From an uncultured Bacteroidota bacterium (GTDB lineage: Bacteria; Bacteroidota; Bacteroidia; JADZBD01): a DNA stretch of 64,000 nucleotides. Location: contig CALEYQ010000074.1 of the NCBI GenBank assembly GCA_937924855.1, positions 1 to 64,000 on the forward strand, given 5' to 3'. The notes under the pieces are model-generated. The model was given only the letters and a program-made list of their open reading frames with translations. It had not been told where the DNA came from and did not search any database. Position 1 is the first letter of the stretch, and every line of letters begins with the position of its first letter. The translations under genes and the position numbers were made by a program. Positions 7,831 through 17,074 of the stretch are shown here, one piece after another.

Positions 7831-10317
7831 TTACAGGATTATTTTTCCGGTGAGTTTAAGCGACAGATTTTCCTTCAGTTCGGGAAGAGAATAATGCCCA
7901 TACCGGTATAATGCCTGGACTCCGAGGCCGAAAAACTGGCTTTTTATCAGGGTGTGGATCCGGATTCCGCTTTCAAAATAACCTTTTTCGGCCGACCGGA
8001 TAGCAATTTCCTGATGGTTCCGACGTCCCTTCATTTCTCCAAAAAGAATATTATTTACCAATACCAGTTCCGGCGAAAAGTTTCGTTTCCGGATAAGCTT
8101 TCCAAAGTCATGGGTATGAAATATCTGAAGCTGACGATCATGAGCGAACTCATACAAACGCATGGTTTCAAAATACCCCGGGGCAAAAAATGAATAAGGT
8201 TGCCAGGCTCCATAAGGGATAAATAATCGTCCGAAGGGTGCCGGATTAAGTACCGTACCTCCCTCAACACGCAGGGTGGTTTTTCCCAGGGTTTTAAATT
8301 GTTTTTCCAGGTCTACCCGGGCCGACCAGCGTTGATACGCAAAATATCCGCTTCCCTCGGGTGAAAGCAGGGTTGAGGGAATGGCATTTTCAAGTTGAAT
8401 CCAAAGGGCAGGCCAGGGACTTCCCAGACTTTGGATGCCGTATTTTCCCCGCATGAATTTTTCGCCGGGTTGGAACCGCAGTTCCAGATGGGCATAAGCA
8501 TTGGCATATCCGGATAAAGCAACTTCAGGAAACCCGGAAGATGTTGACGAAAATGGAATCAAATAAGGATAGGAAGTATTTACAATTTCTTCTCTGATAA
8601 ACCCGGAAAACCGGATCGGCCTGAGTGGCCTTATGCTCATGCCCAATGCATTGAATCGGTAATAATCGAGCATGGAAATCAGGTAATTTCTTACCTGCGA
8701 AACCTGAACCCCTCCACCGGCTTCATTCCATTGGGTTAAACCCGGTTCCCGTGTTTCCAGACCCGATTCAAAAAAGAAGGAAAATTGATGAATGCTTTGA
8801 AATCGCATGCCTGCTTTTCCCCGGTATTTTATTTCACGGTCGCGAAAGCCGTAGCCGCCGACAGCCTCAAGCATGATCTTTGGAAATCTCCTTTCGGAGA
8901 GGGCAAATCCTCCCCGGGTTCTGAAACCTTCCACTTCATTAAAACCGGCAATTTCCGAAAACTGAAAATCAAAGTATTTGCCAAGAGGAATTTTTCCGGT
9001 TGCCATGGCCTCCCAGAATTTGACTTTCCGGTCGAGATTTTTTTTCTTTCCCACCGAATCGACAATCCGGTATGTTTCTCTTTCTTTTGAATCCAATGAT
9101 ACCGGCCTTATTTTTCCCCAAAAGGAAGTATCGGGTTCGTCGAAATTTTTTTCGGCCTGAACCTGGAACTGGAATGAAATATTATCTGATACCCCTTCGC
9201 TGAAATCGGCCTCTATAACAAAGGTTTTCATAACCACTTTCACTTTGTTCTGATTGGTTTCGCTAAAATTATATGTGGTTGTGGAAATACTGGAGTCGGT
9301 TAGTTGCAGGGTGTTGTAATACCATTGGGTAAGTATTTCTTTGGGGAACCAGACTCCGTTTTGTTTTTCCCAAATTTGCTCCAACGAGGGCAAAATCATG
9401 CCGCTTTTATCGGTGGCAGTTCCTGTAAATTTTTCAATGGCCCAAGTGGAAGAATGTATGAACAACAATCCTTCCAGCGATTCAAAATTCCGGCCCTTTT
9501 TCGGGAAGTAGCGAATGACAAAAACAGAATCCTGGTTGTCGTAAAGCGTATCCGCAAGAACAAACGAATACCGATTAAAAGTTCCGGGACTGACAGGGTT
9601 TACATATTTTTTTTGCAACAGGTCTATAAAGTCTGAGTAAAGCGAAAAGCTTTGGTTTGTTGAGATAGGAAGGAACAATGGGGCTTTGGAAAATCCGCTG
9701 ATCCGGGTTCTGATTATATTCTCGCTTTCTTTTCCCGGCTTTTTGTATTTTTTTTCGGCATAGGTTTCTGTCATGAAAAGATGTTGCTTGTCGAAAAACT
9801 CCCGGGCCGTTGTTTTGGTGGTATCGCGAACGGCCTTTTTAAGGGCAAGAGAATCGGTAAAAAATTCTCCGGTAATATACATTTTGCTATAGAGCATGCA
9901 TTTGAATTCGCTTTTATGGTATGGATTATTGCGAGTCCTGTTGTCTATTGCATTTTGAATTATTCGATGTGCAGGATTAAGTCCCGGGAAAACGGGTACT
10001 TCATCGAGCATATTTTGCTTTGGCTGCATAAAAATCTTCAGTAGATTTTCAGGCTGGGCCGAAAGAACAACTTCAAAGGGTTCGAACCCCACAAAGGTGA
10101 ATTTTAAATGAAGGGGATAAACCGGCAGATTGAATTGGAAATTGCCGTTGATGTCGCTGGTACTCTGACGGACGCTATTCTTTTCAAATACATTAACAAA
10201 GGGCATGGTTTCGCCGGTTTCGGCGTTAAAGACAACTCCCTTTAAAATTTGGGCCTGAATGCATGAAAACATGGAAAGCGACAGGCAAATAATGAGGAAT
10301 CCCCTTTTTTTATGCAT
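7831..10317 (-). CDS. DUF5686 / carboxypeptidase-regulatory-like outer-membrane protein
   Basis: About 828 residues. A signal sequence ends near residue 22 (MFSCIQAQ). A CarboxypepD_reg-like beta-sandwich follows (about 24-100: LKGVVFNAETGETMPFVNVFE), then the long DUF5686 region predicted to end in an outer-membrane beta-barrel. This architecture is widespread in Bacteroidota; the cargo is unknown. A TTG at 10323 would add two residues but lies inside the candidate -7 box, so ATG at 10317 is preferred. It is divergent from the radical SAM gene with only 40 nt between the start codons. Confidence 0.85.
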   Translation of the reverse strand: MHKKRGFLIICLSLSMFSCIQAQILKGVVFNAETGETMPFVNVFEKNSVRQSTSDINGNFQFNLPVYPLHLKFTFVGFEPFEVVLSAQPENLLKIFMQPKQNMLDEVPVFPGLNPAHRIIQNAIDNRTRNNPYHKSEFKCMLYSKMYITGEFFTDSLALKKAVRDTTKTTAREFFDKQHLFMTETYAEKKYKKPGKESENIIRTRISGFSKAPLFLPISTNQSFSLYSDFIDLLQKKYVNPVSPGTFNRYSFVLADTLYDNQDSVFVIRYFPKKGRNFESLEGLLFIHSSTWAIEKFTGTATDKSGMILPSLEQIWEKQNGVWFPKEILTQWYYNTLQLTDSSISTTTYNFSETNQNKVKVVMKTFVIEADFSEGVSDNISFQFQVQAEKNFDEPDTSFWGKIRPVSLDSKERETYRIVDSVGKKKNLDRKVKFWEAMATGKIPLGKYFDFQFSEIAGFNEVEGFRTRGGFALSERRFPKIMLEAVGGYGFRDREIKYRGKAGMRFQSIHQFSFFFESGLETREPGLTQWNEAGGGVQVSQVRNYLISMLDYYRFNALGMSIRPLRPIRFSGFIREEIVNTSYPYLIPFSSTSSGFPEVALSGYANAYAHLELRFQPGEKFMRGKYGIQSLGSPWPALWIQLENAIPSTLLSPEGSGYFAYQRWSARVDLEKQFKTLGKTTLRVEGGTVLNPAPFGRLFIPYGAWQPYSFFAPGYFETMRLYEFAHDRQLQIFHTHDFGKLIRKRNFSPELVLVNNILFGEMKGRRNHQEIAIRSAEKGYFESGIRIHTLIKSQFFGLGVQALYRYGHYSLPELKENLSLKLTGKIIL

Positions 10318-10320
10318 TCT

Positions 10321-10328
10321 CAAAGATA
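10321..10328 (-). promoter_or_regulatory. -7 promoter element abutting the DUF5686 start codon
   Basis: TATCTTTG on the minus strand fits TAnnTTTG and ends 3 nt before the ATG at 10317. If used, transcription would begin at or next to the start codon. No -33 TTTG was seen. Confidence 0.45.
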
Positions 10329-10357
10329 GGTAGCTTTAAAGTACTTAACTTTATTGA

Positions 10358-11359
10358 ATGCGGAACCTGAGGTTGTTTTTTGTTTGGTTTTCGCCGAAGC
10401 GGTTTGGAAATCTGGCGGTTGTTTACCTGAATTTTTTTCGTGCAAGGTTGTGGGGAAGGAGCTATCAGCCTCCTATGCCACTCGCGGTTTCCATAGAACC
10501 CACTACAGCCTGTAACCTCCGCTGCCCGGAATGTCTGAGCGGGCTTAGGGACTTTACCCGGCCTCAGGGTAATTTATCTCCGGATCTCTTCCGGTCTCTG
10601 ATTAATGAGATTTCCCACAATACCGGTTACCTTACATTTTATTTTCAGGGGGAGCCCCTTTTGAACCGCGATTTTTCTGATATGGTTTCTTATGCCGTCA
10701 GAAAGAACATGGTAGTATCCACATCCACCAACGGACATTTTTTGGAACAGGAACAATGTGCTGCCCTGATCAAAAGCGGGTTGCATAGGTTAATTATTTC
10801 GGTGGACGGAATTTCTTCCGAAACATACCTTAAGTACAGGGTCGGAGGGGATTTTGGAAAGGTGGTAAAGGGAATAGAAAATATTGTGCTGGAAAAAAGA
10901 AACAGAAAGGCGTATTTCCCTGAGATTATTGTTCAGTTTGTTGTTTTCAGCCACAATGAAAGTGAAGTGCGAAAGGCAAGAGATTTTTTCAAAATTCTCG
11001 GCGTTGATAAAGTTGTTTTGAAATCAGCCCAGGTAAATAACAATCCTGAGATGATTCCTGAAAATCCGGATTTTCGCCGCTTTGCCTCAGAACCTTCCGA
11101 CGGTAATTTTAATAAGGACGCTGTTTCCTGCTTTCGGATGTGGTCTTCTTCTGTAATTACCTGGGATGGTAAAGTAGTTCCCTGTTGCTTTGATAAAGAT
11201 GCGGATTTTCCTATGGGGAAAATCCCGGAGCAAAGTTTTAAGGAGATTTGGAATTCGGAACCTTACCTCGCATTTCGTGATATGTTGTTAACCGCAGGCG
11301 ATAAACCTGAAATGTGCCGGCAATGTTCCGAGCAGGGTAAGGTTTTTCTGGAGGCATAA
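10358..11359 (+). CDS. Radical SAM / SPASM domain protein
   Basis: A 333-residue radical S-adenosylmethionine enzyme. The CxxxCxxC cluster motif is complete at C52, C56 and C59 (EPTTACNLRCPEC), followed by a YFQGEPLLNRDF segment and a TSTNGHFL strand. The C-terminal SPASM region has further cysteines for auxiliary Fe-S clusters (C-FRMW...WDGKVVPCCFDKD...MCRQC). Relatives mature peptides or modify small molecules. No obvious precursor peptide lies beside it and the neighbours are unrelated, so the substrate is unknown. It ends in a strong hairpin terminator. Confidence 0.88.
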   Translation: MRNLRLFFVWFSPKRFGNLAVVYLNFFRARLWGRSYQPPMPLAVSIEPTTACNLRCPECLSGLRDFTRPQGNLSPDLFRSLINEISHNTGYLTFYFQGEPLLNRDFSDMVSYAVRKNMVVSTSTNGHFLEQEQCAALIKSGLHRLIISVDGISSETYLKYRVGGDFGKVVKGIENIVLEKRNRKAYFPEIIVQFVVFSHNESEVRKARDFFKILGVDKVVLKSAQVNNNPEMIPENPDFRRFASEPSDGNFNKDAVSCFRMWSSSVITWDGKVVPCCFDKDADFPMGKIPEQSFKEIWNSEPYLAFRDMLLTAGDKPEMCRQCSEQGKVFLEA

Positions 11360-11360
11360 A

Positions 11361-11385
11361 AAAAGCGGGCCGTAGCCCGCTTTTC
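11361..11385. terminator. Bidirectional hairpin terminator between convergent genes
   Basis: Perfect stem AGCGGGC / GCCCGCT (11364-11370 and 11375-11381) with a CGTA loop, flanked by A-runs on the left and TTTT on the right. It starts 2 nt after the radical SAM stop codon and ends about 5 nt from the stop codon of the convergent M16 gene, so it can serve both. Confidence 0.9.
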
Positions 11386-11389
11386 AAAA

Positions 11390-14347
11390 TCACTTTTTCT
11401 TTTTCTCTTTCTTTTTGTTTTTCTTATCCTTTGTCTCGTAATTGTAAGGCGGGCCGTCCTTTTTATCTACCACGGGTGGGGCAGGAGGTGGAATGGGATT
11501 TCCTTCAAGATCAAGCTCCACCATACTATAGCCCATTTTGGATGCGGTTACTTTAATTTGTTCCCCGATGCTGGCTTTGTCACCCACAACCGTTATTACC
11601 ATTTTTTCAGGCTGAAGCATTTTTTTGGCAAAGGCATCAATTTCCTCTTTGGTAATGCTCTTCAGAATTTCTCCCTGCTTGTCAACATATCCTTTGTCCA
11701 GATTGTAATCCAGAATACGCTTTAAAAATCCGGCTTTTTGCTGTGTGGTTTCGTATTTAAGCGCTTCACTCTGGCCGATGGAATTTTTGGTGAAGTTTAA
11801 CTCGTCGGGCGAAATTCCTTTTTCACGGTAATTTTTTATTTCATTCATGAATTCGAAAAGGGCACTGTCTGAGGCTTCCCGTTTGATACCGGCAAAAACC
11901 TGGTAAAAACCATCCTGTTTTCCGGCCCGGAAAAAGCCATAGGCATTATAAGCCCATCCTTTATCTTCCCTTATGTTCAGATTTATTCTTGAATTGAATC
12001 CGCCGCCCAAGGGATAGTTCATGATATAAGACCTGTAATAGTCACCCGTGGCATCGTAGGGAATGGAAAGATGGCCAATGCGGAATTCTGTTTGAGCTGC
12101 TTTTTTCTTGTCAATAAGGAACACCGTGGTTTTTTCAGGTTTTGGAAGTTCAGGCTCTGGAAGTCGTACCACTTTCTTTCCCGGCCAGGTTTGAAGGAAA
12201 TTGATTTTAGGAAGCAATTCTTCTTTGTTGATGTTTCCTACCACAACCAGGGAAGAAACAGAAGGAGAAAAATTGTTGTTATAATAATCAATTACATCCT
12301 GTAATGTTAAATTCTTGACGGTTTCGGTTGTGCCAATATTAGGAATGGAAAGAATATGGTTTTTCCCATAAAGCAACTTTTTAAAGGTGTTGTCGGCTAT
12401 AACCGTTGGCTGGGTGCTTTGATTCTGGATGTTTTCCAGAATTTGTTTTTTGGCAAGCTCAAATTCCGTAGAGTCAAATTTGGGTTTGAATAAAATTTCC
12501 TCCATGAGCTTCAAGGTGGCATCCAGATTTTTGCTGAGCGAAAAAAGCGAAACCGAAACTTCATTTTGCCCGGCCGATACCCGGATTTCAGAACCCAGCT
12601 TTTCAAGTTCTTCACTCATTTGTTCTGCACTGCGCTTCAGGGTTGATTCATTCATCAGACTGGCCGTTAAATTAGCCAGTCCCGATTTGTTCATCGGCTC
12701 AAACCGGTGTCCGCACTCTATGGAAAGTTCAATGGTAACCAGAGGCAATTCATCGTATCTGGTTCCAATTAGTTTTAATCCATTGGGAAACTCCTGCTGG
12801 TAGTAATCCGGAATTTTAACCACCGGATTAGGACCTGCCGGAGGCATTTTGGAGCGGTCGAAATTGTCTTTGGGTTTGTTGTAAACCAGGTTTTTATATT
12901 CCGGACTTTCGGGGGCATTTAAATCTCTTTCCGGAGTGGTGAAATTATCTTCCCTGGCCCGCATTTCGGGTTTTCCTTTGGGATAAACACTTAGAATAAC
13001 AGCGGGTTTGTTTTTGATGTATTGGTTGAATACCCGCATTACATCGGCCTTGGTAACCGTAGCGTAGCGGTCGTAATCTTTTTTGAAAAAGTTAGCGTCT
13101 CCGGTAAACGTGTGATAGGCGGCAAGATTTGCTGCTTTCCGGCTTACACTCTGAAGGTCTTTCAATACATCCGATTCATGGCTGGATTTAAACTTTAATA
13201 AATCCACATCGCTGATTCCGGTTTTTTCAAATTCTACAAGGGCAGCCCTAACCATGGAATCCATCTGGGCAAGACTGATGCCGGGAAAGGGTAGTACGTT
13301 TATCATAAACCTTCCCGAGAGTTGGGAACAGGGGTTCATTACCTGGGCGCTCACGGCTTTCTGGGCCTTAATGAAGTTTTTATAGAAAATGGAATTTTTA
13401 TTGTCTGCAGATAAAACCCAGGCCAAAACATCCAGTGCCGCTTCATCTTTGGTATAACCCGGCGTGGTAGGAAAATTAAAAGATAACAGTGGGAACCGGA
13501 TATTGTCTTCATAACTGATGTACCGGTCTTTGTCAACCACCACCGGAGTTTTAGGAAGGTCTTTTACCTCGGGCCCGCGGGGAATGGAACCATAATACTT
13601 TTCTACAAGGGTAACTACCTCTTTGGGGTTTACATCTCCGGCAACGGTAATCACTGCATTATTGGGTCCGTACCAGCGAAGAAAAAACTTTTTCAAATCG
13701 TTTACATCAACCCGGTCAAGGTCTTCCAGATATCCTATGGTAGGCCAGGAGTAAGGATGTCCTTTAGGATACAAGGCAGCTGAAATTTTTTCATGCACCA
13801 GCCCATAAGGCCGGTTATCGTAATTCTGACCTCTTTCGTTTTTAACGGTTGAACGCTGAATTTCAAATTTCTTTTGAGTCACCGCATCCAGCAAAAAGCC
13901 CATACGGTCGGCCTCAAGCCATAGACCGATTTCAAGCATATTGCTGGGCAGGGTTTCGAAATAATTCGTGCGGTCGAGATTAGTGGTACCGTTCAGGGTT
14001 CCACCACTTTCGGTTACAATTCTGAAATGTTGTTCATCACCCACATTATCCGAGCCCTGGAACATCATATGCTCAAAAAAATGGGCGAAGCCTGAACGGT
14101 TGGGTTGCTCACGGTTCGAACCCACATGATAGGTTACATCAATATGGCAAATGGGGTCGGAGTGATCCTCGTGAATAATCAGGGTTAATCCGTTGGGAAG
14201 GACATATTTTTCGAAAGGGATAACCAATTCGTTTCCTTTTTTATCAACTTTTTGAATGAGTTTGGCCTTCTGCGGAGCCGGATTCTGGGCGGTAAGACTT
14301 GCGCAAATAAGCCCAAAGGAAAACAAACTAAATGCGGAATTTTTCAT
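11390..14347 (-). CDS. Secreted M16-family zinc metallopeptidase (tandem M16 domains)
   Basis: A 985-residue insulinase/pitrilysin-type peptidase with a signal peptide (1-20, ending SLTAQ). The first half carries the inverted zinc site HFFEH (H89, E92, H93) and a downstream KNERGQNYDNRPYG glutamate region. The second half (from about 500) is the inactive M16 partner, giving the usual fused two-lobe clam-shell in one chain. The tail is unusual: a proline stretch and then a very lysine-rich end (KKNKKKEKKKK). Likely periplasmic or outer-membrane-associated peptide degradation. It is monocistronic, divergent from brxA, and ends at a shared terminator. Confidence 0.92.
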   Translation of the reverse strand: MKNSAFSLFSFGLICASLTAQNPAPQKAKLIQKVDKKGNELVIPFEKYVLPNGLTLIIHEDHSDPICHIDVTYHVGSNREQPNRSGFAHFFEHMMFQGSDNVGDEQHFRIVTESGGTLNGTTNLDRTNYFETLPSNMLEIGLWLEADRMGFLLDAVTQKKFEIQRSTVKNERGQNYDNRPYGLVHEKISAALYPKGHPYSWPTIGYLEDLDRVDVNDLKKFFLRWYGPNNAVITVAGDVNPKEVVTLVEKYYGSIPRGPEVKDLPKTPVVVDKDRYISYEDNIRFPLLSFNFPTTPGYTKDEAALDVLAWVLSADNKNSIFYKNFIKAQKAVSAQVMNPCSQLSGRFMINVLPFPGISLAQMDSMVRAALVEFEKTGISDVDLLKFKSSHESDVLKDLQSVSRKAANLAAYHTFTGDANFFKKDYDRYATVTKADVMRVFNQYIKNKPAVILSVYPKGKPEMRAREDNFTTPERDLNAPESPEYKNLVYNKPKDNFDRSKMPPAGPNPVVKIPDYYQQEFPNGLKLIGTRYDELPLVTIELSIECGHRFEPMNKSGLANLTASLMNESTLKRSAEQMSEELEKLGSEIRVSAGQNEVSVSLFSLSKNLDATLKLMEEILFKPKFDSTEFELAKKQILENIQNQSTQPTVIADNTFKKLLYGKNHILSIPNIGTTETVKNLTLQDVIDYYNNNFSPSVSSLVVVGNINKEELLPKINFLQTWPGKKVVRLPEPELPKPEKTTVFLIDKKKAAQTEFRIGHLSIPYDATGDYYRSYIMNYPLGGGFNSRINLNIREDKGWAYNAYGFFRAGKQDGFYQVFAGIKREASDSALFEFMNEIKNYREKGISPDELNFTKNSIGQSEALKYETTQQKAGFLKRILDYNLDKGYVDKQGEILKSITKEEIDAFAKKMLQPEKMVITVVGDKASIGEQIKVTASKMGYSMVELDLEGNPIPPPAPPVVDKKDGPPYNYETKDKKNKKKEKKKK

Positions 14348-14366
14348 GGGTTTTTTATTAGGATAC

Positions 14367-14374
14367 CAAAGGTA
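14367..14374 (-). promoter_or_regulatory. -7 promoter element for the M16 peptidase gene
   Basis: TACCTTTG on the minus strand is an exact TAnnTTTG match, 19 nt upstream of the ATG. The -33 region has no clear TTTG. Confidence 0.5.
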
Positions 14375-14425
14375 ACATTTTTGGGCTGAAATGCCATGGT
14401 TTCAGGGGCTTTCCTGCATACTTAC

Positions 14426-14456
14426 TTGACAGAACCCCGCATTGTTTGTACCTTTG
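14426..14456 (+). promoter_or_regulatory. Promoter of the bacilliredoxin gene
   Basis: The -7 box TACCTTTG is at 14449-14456 and a TTG in the -33 position at 14426-14428, with a 20-nt spacer. The ATG follows 24 nt downstream of the -7 box. Confidence 0.6.
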
Positions 14457-14480
14457 TAGAACAAATTAAAAACAAAGATT

Positions 14481-14891
14481 ATGTACCCTCCCGAAATAGT
14501 GATGCCCATGAAGCAGGAATTGACTGCTGAGGGATTTGAAGATTTAACTAAGCCTGAGAAGGTTGATGCTGCCCTGAGTGCGCCCGGAACAGTTTTGTGC
14601 GTTGTAAACTCCGTTTGCGGTTGTGCCGCAGGCGCTGCCCGGCCCGGTGTAAAAATGGCCCTGCAAGGGGATAAAAAGCCGGGTAAACTGGTGACTGTTT
14701 TCGCTGGCTTCGATACCGAGGCTACTGCCCAGGCCCGAAAGCATTTTGCGCCTTATCCGCCTTCCTCACCCTGCATGGCTTTATTCAAAGACGGAAAACT
14801 GGTTCACTTCATTGAACGGCATCATATTGAAGGCAGAAATGCCGAAATGATTGCTACCCACCTGAAAACGGTTTTTGAGCAATATTGCTAA
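14481..14891 (+). CDS. BrxA/BrxB-family bacilliredoxin-like protein
   Basis: A 136-residue protein of the YphP/YqiW (BrxA/BrxB) family, with the hallmark CGC motif at C46-G47-C48 (NSVCGCAAG) and the starting MYPPEIVMPM. In Bacillus these proteins remove bacillithiol from oxidised protein thiols. Whether this organism makes bacillithiol is not shown here. It is a single gene between divergent and convergent neighbours, with its own promoter. Confidence 0.93.
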   Translation: MYPPEIVMPMKQELTAEGFEDLTKPEKVDAALSAPGTVLCVVNSVCGCAAGAARPGVKMALQGDKKPGKLVTVFAGFDTEATAQARKHFAPYPPSSPCMALFKDGKLVHFIERHHIEGRNAEMIATHLKTVFEQYC

Positions 14892-14990
14892 ACAAAGGCA
14901 ATAAAGCCTGCTCCGGACTTATTCTCATCCGGGAATTGGTTAATTGCATGAGTTTTTTGTGAGCTCTTCCTTCCGGAAGGTGAAAGGCAA

Positions 14991-15290
14991 TTATTTTTTC
15001 TCCACCACCTTCGGAACCTTGAAGTAGTCGCTGTCCCGTTTCGGAGCATTTTGTAAAACTTCCTCTTGCGATAATACCGGACCCGCCTCGTCTTTCCGTG
15101 GTGTGGGTCCGTTTTCGTTAATGTATACCAGGGGCTCAATGCCCTCTGTTTCTACTTCTTCAAGTTTATCTACAAAAGCCAGCATCTTTTCCAAATCTTT
15201 TTTGATTTCCTGCTTTTCGGCAGCAGAAAACTCCAGCCGGGCCAGTTGGGCCAGATGATCGATAAGGGCGTCGTTAATTTCAGGCTTCAT
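14991..15290 (-). CDS. gatC: Asp-tRNA(Asn)/Glu-tRNA(Gln) amidotransferase subunit C
   Basis: A 99-residue GatC. It begins with the typical HLAQLARLEFSAAEKQEIKKD helix, then LEKMLAFVDKLEEV and the belt segment GIEPLVY. It stabilises the GatAB complex that converts misacylated Glu-tRNA(Gln) or Asp-tRNA(Asn). gatA and gatB are not in the window. It overlaps plsC by 11 nt and is the distal gene of that pair. Confidence 0.92.
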   Translation of the reverse strand: MKPEINDALIDHLAQLARLEFSAAEKQEIKKDLEKMLAFVDKLEEVETEGIEPLVYINENGPTPRKDEAGPVLSQEEVLQNAPKRDSDYFKVPKVVEKK

Positions 15291-16029
15291 GATAATTCTT
15301 CAGGTTTTTTTCAATTTCCTGAAAGCAATGATTTTTCAAAGATATTAAATCCTTTTCTGTTTTTCCTTCGGTGGGAACCGGATTTCCTATGATTACCCTG
15401 GAAATTCCCGGTCCGGCATCTGCCATCAGAAAACTCCCGGTCTGCAGGCGTTTGAAATTGTTGCAAAAAGTTACCGGAATCAAAGGCACCCCGTTCTCAA
15501 GCGCCATCCGGAATGCCCCAATCTTAAAGGGAAACAATTTTCCGCTTTTGTTCTTAATCCCTCCCTCCGGAAAAATAAATACCGAAGCCCCCTCCCGGAT
15601 TCTCCGCCCGGCTTCAATAAATGCTTTGTGGCTGTCGAAATTGCTTTGCCGGTCAACCAGAATATTCATGCCCTTGAAAAAGATGTTAAACAAGGGGGCG
15701 TTTTGTATTTCCCGTTTACCTATGAAAATAAAATAATTGGGAATAATCAGGTAGGCAATCAGAATATCGAGGTAGGAATGGTGATTGGCAATATAAACAG
15801 CGGGTCCGGAATCTTTGAAATTTCCATTTCCCTTTCGGACAACAAAGATTCCCGAGCCCCAGGCAATTACATGGGCCCAAACCCGCATCAGGCGAAATGC
15901 CTTCCTGTAATGCCGGGGATTGGACAGCAACAGATAAAAAACGGGGTAAAGAATAACCAGTCCCAATGCAAAATTGAGTGCTATCCAGCATTTCCAAAAA
16001 ACCCGAAAAGGAAGGGTAATAATTTTCAC
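15280..16029 (-). CDS. plsC: 1-acyl-sn-glycerol-3-phosphate acyltransferase
   Basis: A 249-residue PlsC-type acyltransferase that makes phosphatidic acid at the inner membrane. The catalytic HX4D motif is HHSYLD (H83-D88) and the substrate-binding block is FPEGG near 152-156 (IFPEGGIKNKSG). A hydrophobic helix spans about 10-36. The gene is cotranscribed with gatC, which overlaps its end, and is divergent from trpS. The substrate position is assigned from the family. Confidence 0.88.
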   Translation of the reverse strand: MKIITLPFRVFWKCWIALNFALGLVILYPVFYLLLSNPRHYRKAFRLMRVWAHVIAWGSGIFVVRKGNGNFKDSGPAVYIANHHSYLDILIAYLIIPNYFIFIGKREIQNAPLFNIFFKGMNILVDRQSNFDSHKAFIEAGRRIREGASVFIFPEGGIKNKSGKLFPFKIGAFRMALENGVPLIPVTFCNNFKRLQTGSFLMADAGPGISRVIIGNPVPTEGKTEKDLISLKNHCFQEIEKNLKNYHEA

Positions 16030-16078
16030 CTTTCAAAATTAGGCTATTTTGAGGCAGGGAGGGGTTTGAAAAAAGGGG

Positions 16079-16086
16079 TAAATTTG
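16079..16086 (+). promoter_or_regulatory. -7 promoter element abutting the trpS start
   Basis: TAAATTTG is an exact TAnnTTTG match ending 6 nt before the trpS ATG at 16093. No good -33 box at standard spacing. Confidence 0.45.
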
Positions 16087-16092
16087 CCCCCT

Positions 16093-17064
16093 ATGGCACG
16101 CATCTTAACCGGAATTCAAAGCACCAACATTCCCCACCTGGGTAATATTCTCGGAGCTGTTTTGCCCGGAATCCAGCTTTCCCGCAAATCAGGGAACGAT
16201 TCGTTTTTTTTTATCGCTGACCTTCATTCCCTGACTTCTATTAAAGAAGGAGAGGTAATTCGTCGCAACACCCGTGCCGTGGCAGCTACATGGCTTGCTT
16301 TTGGTTTTGATGTAAGTTCCAATTGTTTTTACCGCCAAAGCCGGGTTACGGAAGTTTGTGAGCTGGCCTGGTTTTTAAATTGCTTCACCCCTTATCCTAT
16401 GTTGGCTAACGCCCACAGCTTTAAGGACAAATCTTCCCGCCTTTCGGATGTGAACGCGGGCTTGTTTACCTATCCGGTTTTAATGGCTGCCGACATTTTG
16501 TTATACGATGCCAATTTGGTTCCGGTGGGCAAGGACCAACAACAGCATCTTGAAATGACCCGCGACATTGCCGGGGCTTTCAACCGCATTTACGGCGATA
16601 CCTTCGTTTTGCCCGATCCTCTTATAGATGAAAAGGTAATGATTGTGCCCGGAATCGACGGACAAAAAATGAGTAAGTCTTACAACAATTTCATTAATAT
16701 TTTTCTGCCGGAAAAGGAATTGCTGAAAGTGGTAAAAACAATTGTTACCGATGCCACTCCCCTGGAGGCTCCCAAAAATCCCGATACCTGCAATGTGTTT
16801 GCCATTTATAAATTACTTGCCGATGCCGGTCAGGAAGCTGACTTGCGGAAAAAATACCTGGCCGGAGGATTTGGTTATGGCCATGCCAAGCAGGCCCTCT
16901 ACGAACTGATTCTCGAAAAATATAAGGAAGAAAGAAGGTTGTATAATGAACTGGTGGAAGACGAAACCCTGCTGGAAACCGAGCTTTCTAAAGGCGAGGA
17001 AAAAGCCCGTAAAGTAGCCCGTTCCACTCTCAGTCGTGTGAAGGAGAAAACGGGCTATTACTAA
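16093..17064 (+). CDS. trpS: Tryptophanyl-tRNA synthetase
   Basis: A 323-residue class I synthetase that charges tRNA(Trp). ATG 16093 begins MARILTGIQSTNIPHLGN, carrying the HIGH-type motif as PHLGN. The second signature is GQKMSKSYNN near residue 197. The open frame extends further upstream to 15628, but that part lies antisense to plsC and has no synthetase homology, so it is rejected. The start fits the family's N-terminus and the -7 box just upstream. Length is typical (about 320-340). Confidence 0.95.
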   Translation: MARILTGIQSTNIPHLGNILGAVLPGIQLSRKSGNDSFFFIADLHSLTSIKEGEVIRRNTRAVAATWLAFGFDVSSNCFYRQSRVTEVCELAWFLNCFTPYPMLANAHSFKDKSSRLSDVNAGLFTYPVLMAADILLYDANLVPVGKDQQQHLEMTRDIAGAFNRIYGDTFVLPDPLIDEKVMIVPGIDGQKMSKSYNNFINIFLPEKELLKVVKTIVTDATPLEAPKNPDTCNVFAIYKLLADAGQEADLRKKYLAGGFGYGHAKQALYELILEKYKEERRLYNELVEDETLLETELSKGEEKARKVARSTLSRVKEKTGYY

Positions 17065-17074
17065 GACGGCTTAA

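Noticed and set aside
14969..14980. Palindrome CCTTCCGGAAGG after gatC as a terminator
   Set aside because: It is perfect but has no loop and no T-run directly after it on either strand, so it is not listed as a terminator.
15628..16092. Open frame extending trpS upstream by 155 codons
   Set aside because: It lies antisense to plsC, has no synthetase-like sequence, and a family-typical ATG with a -7 box sits at 16093.
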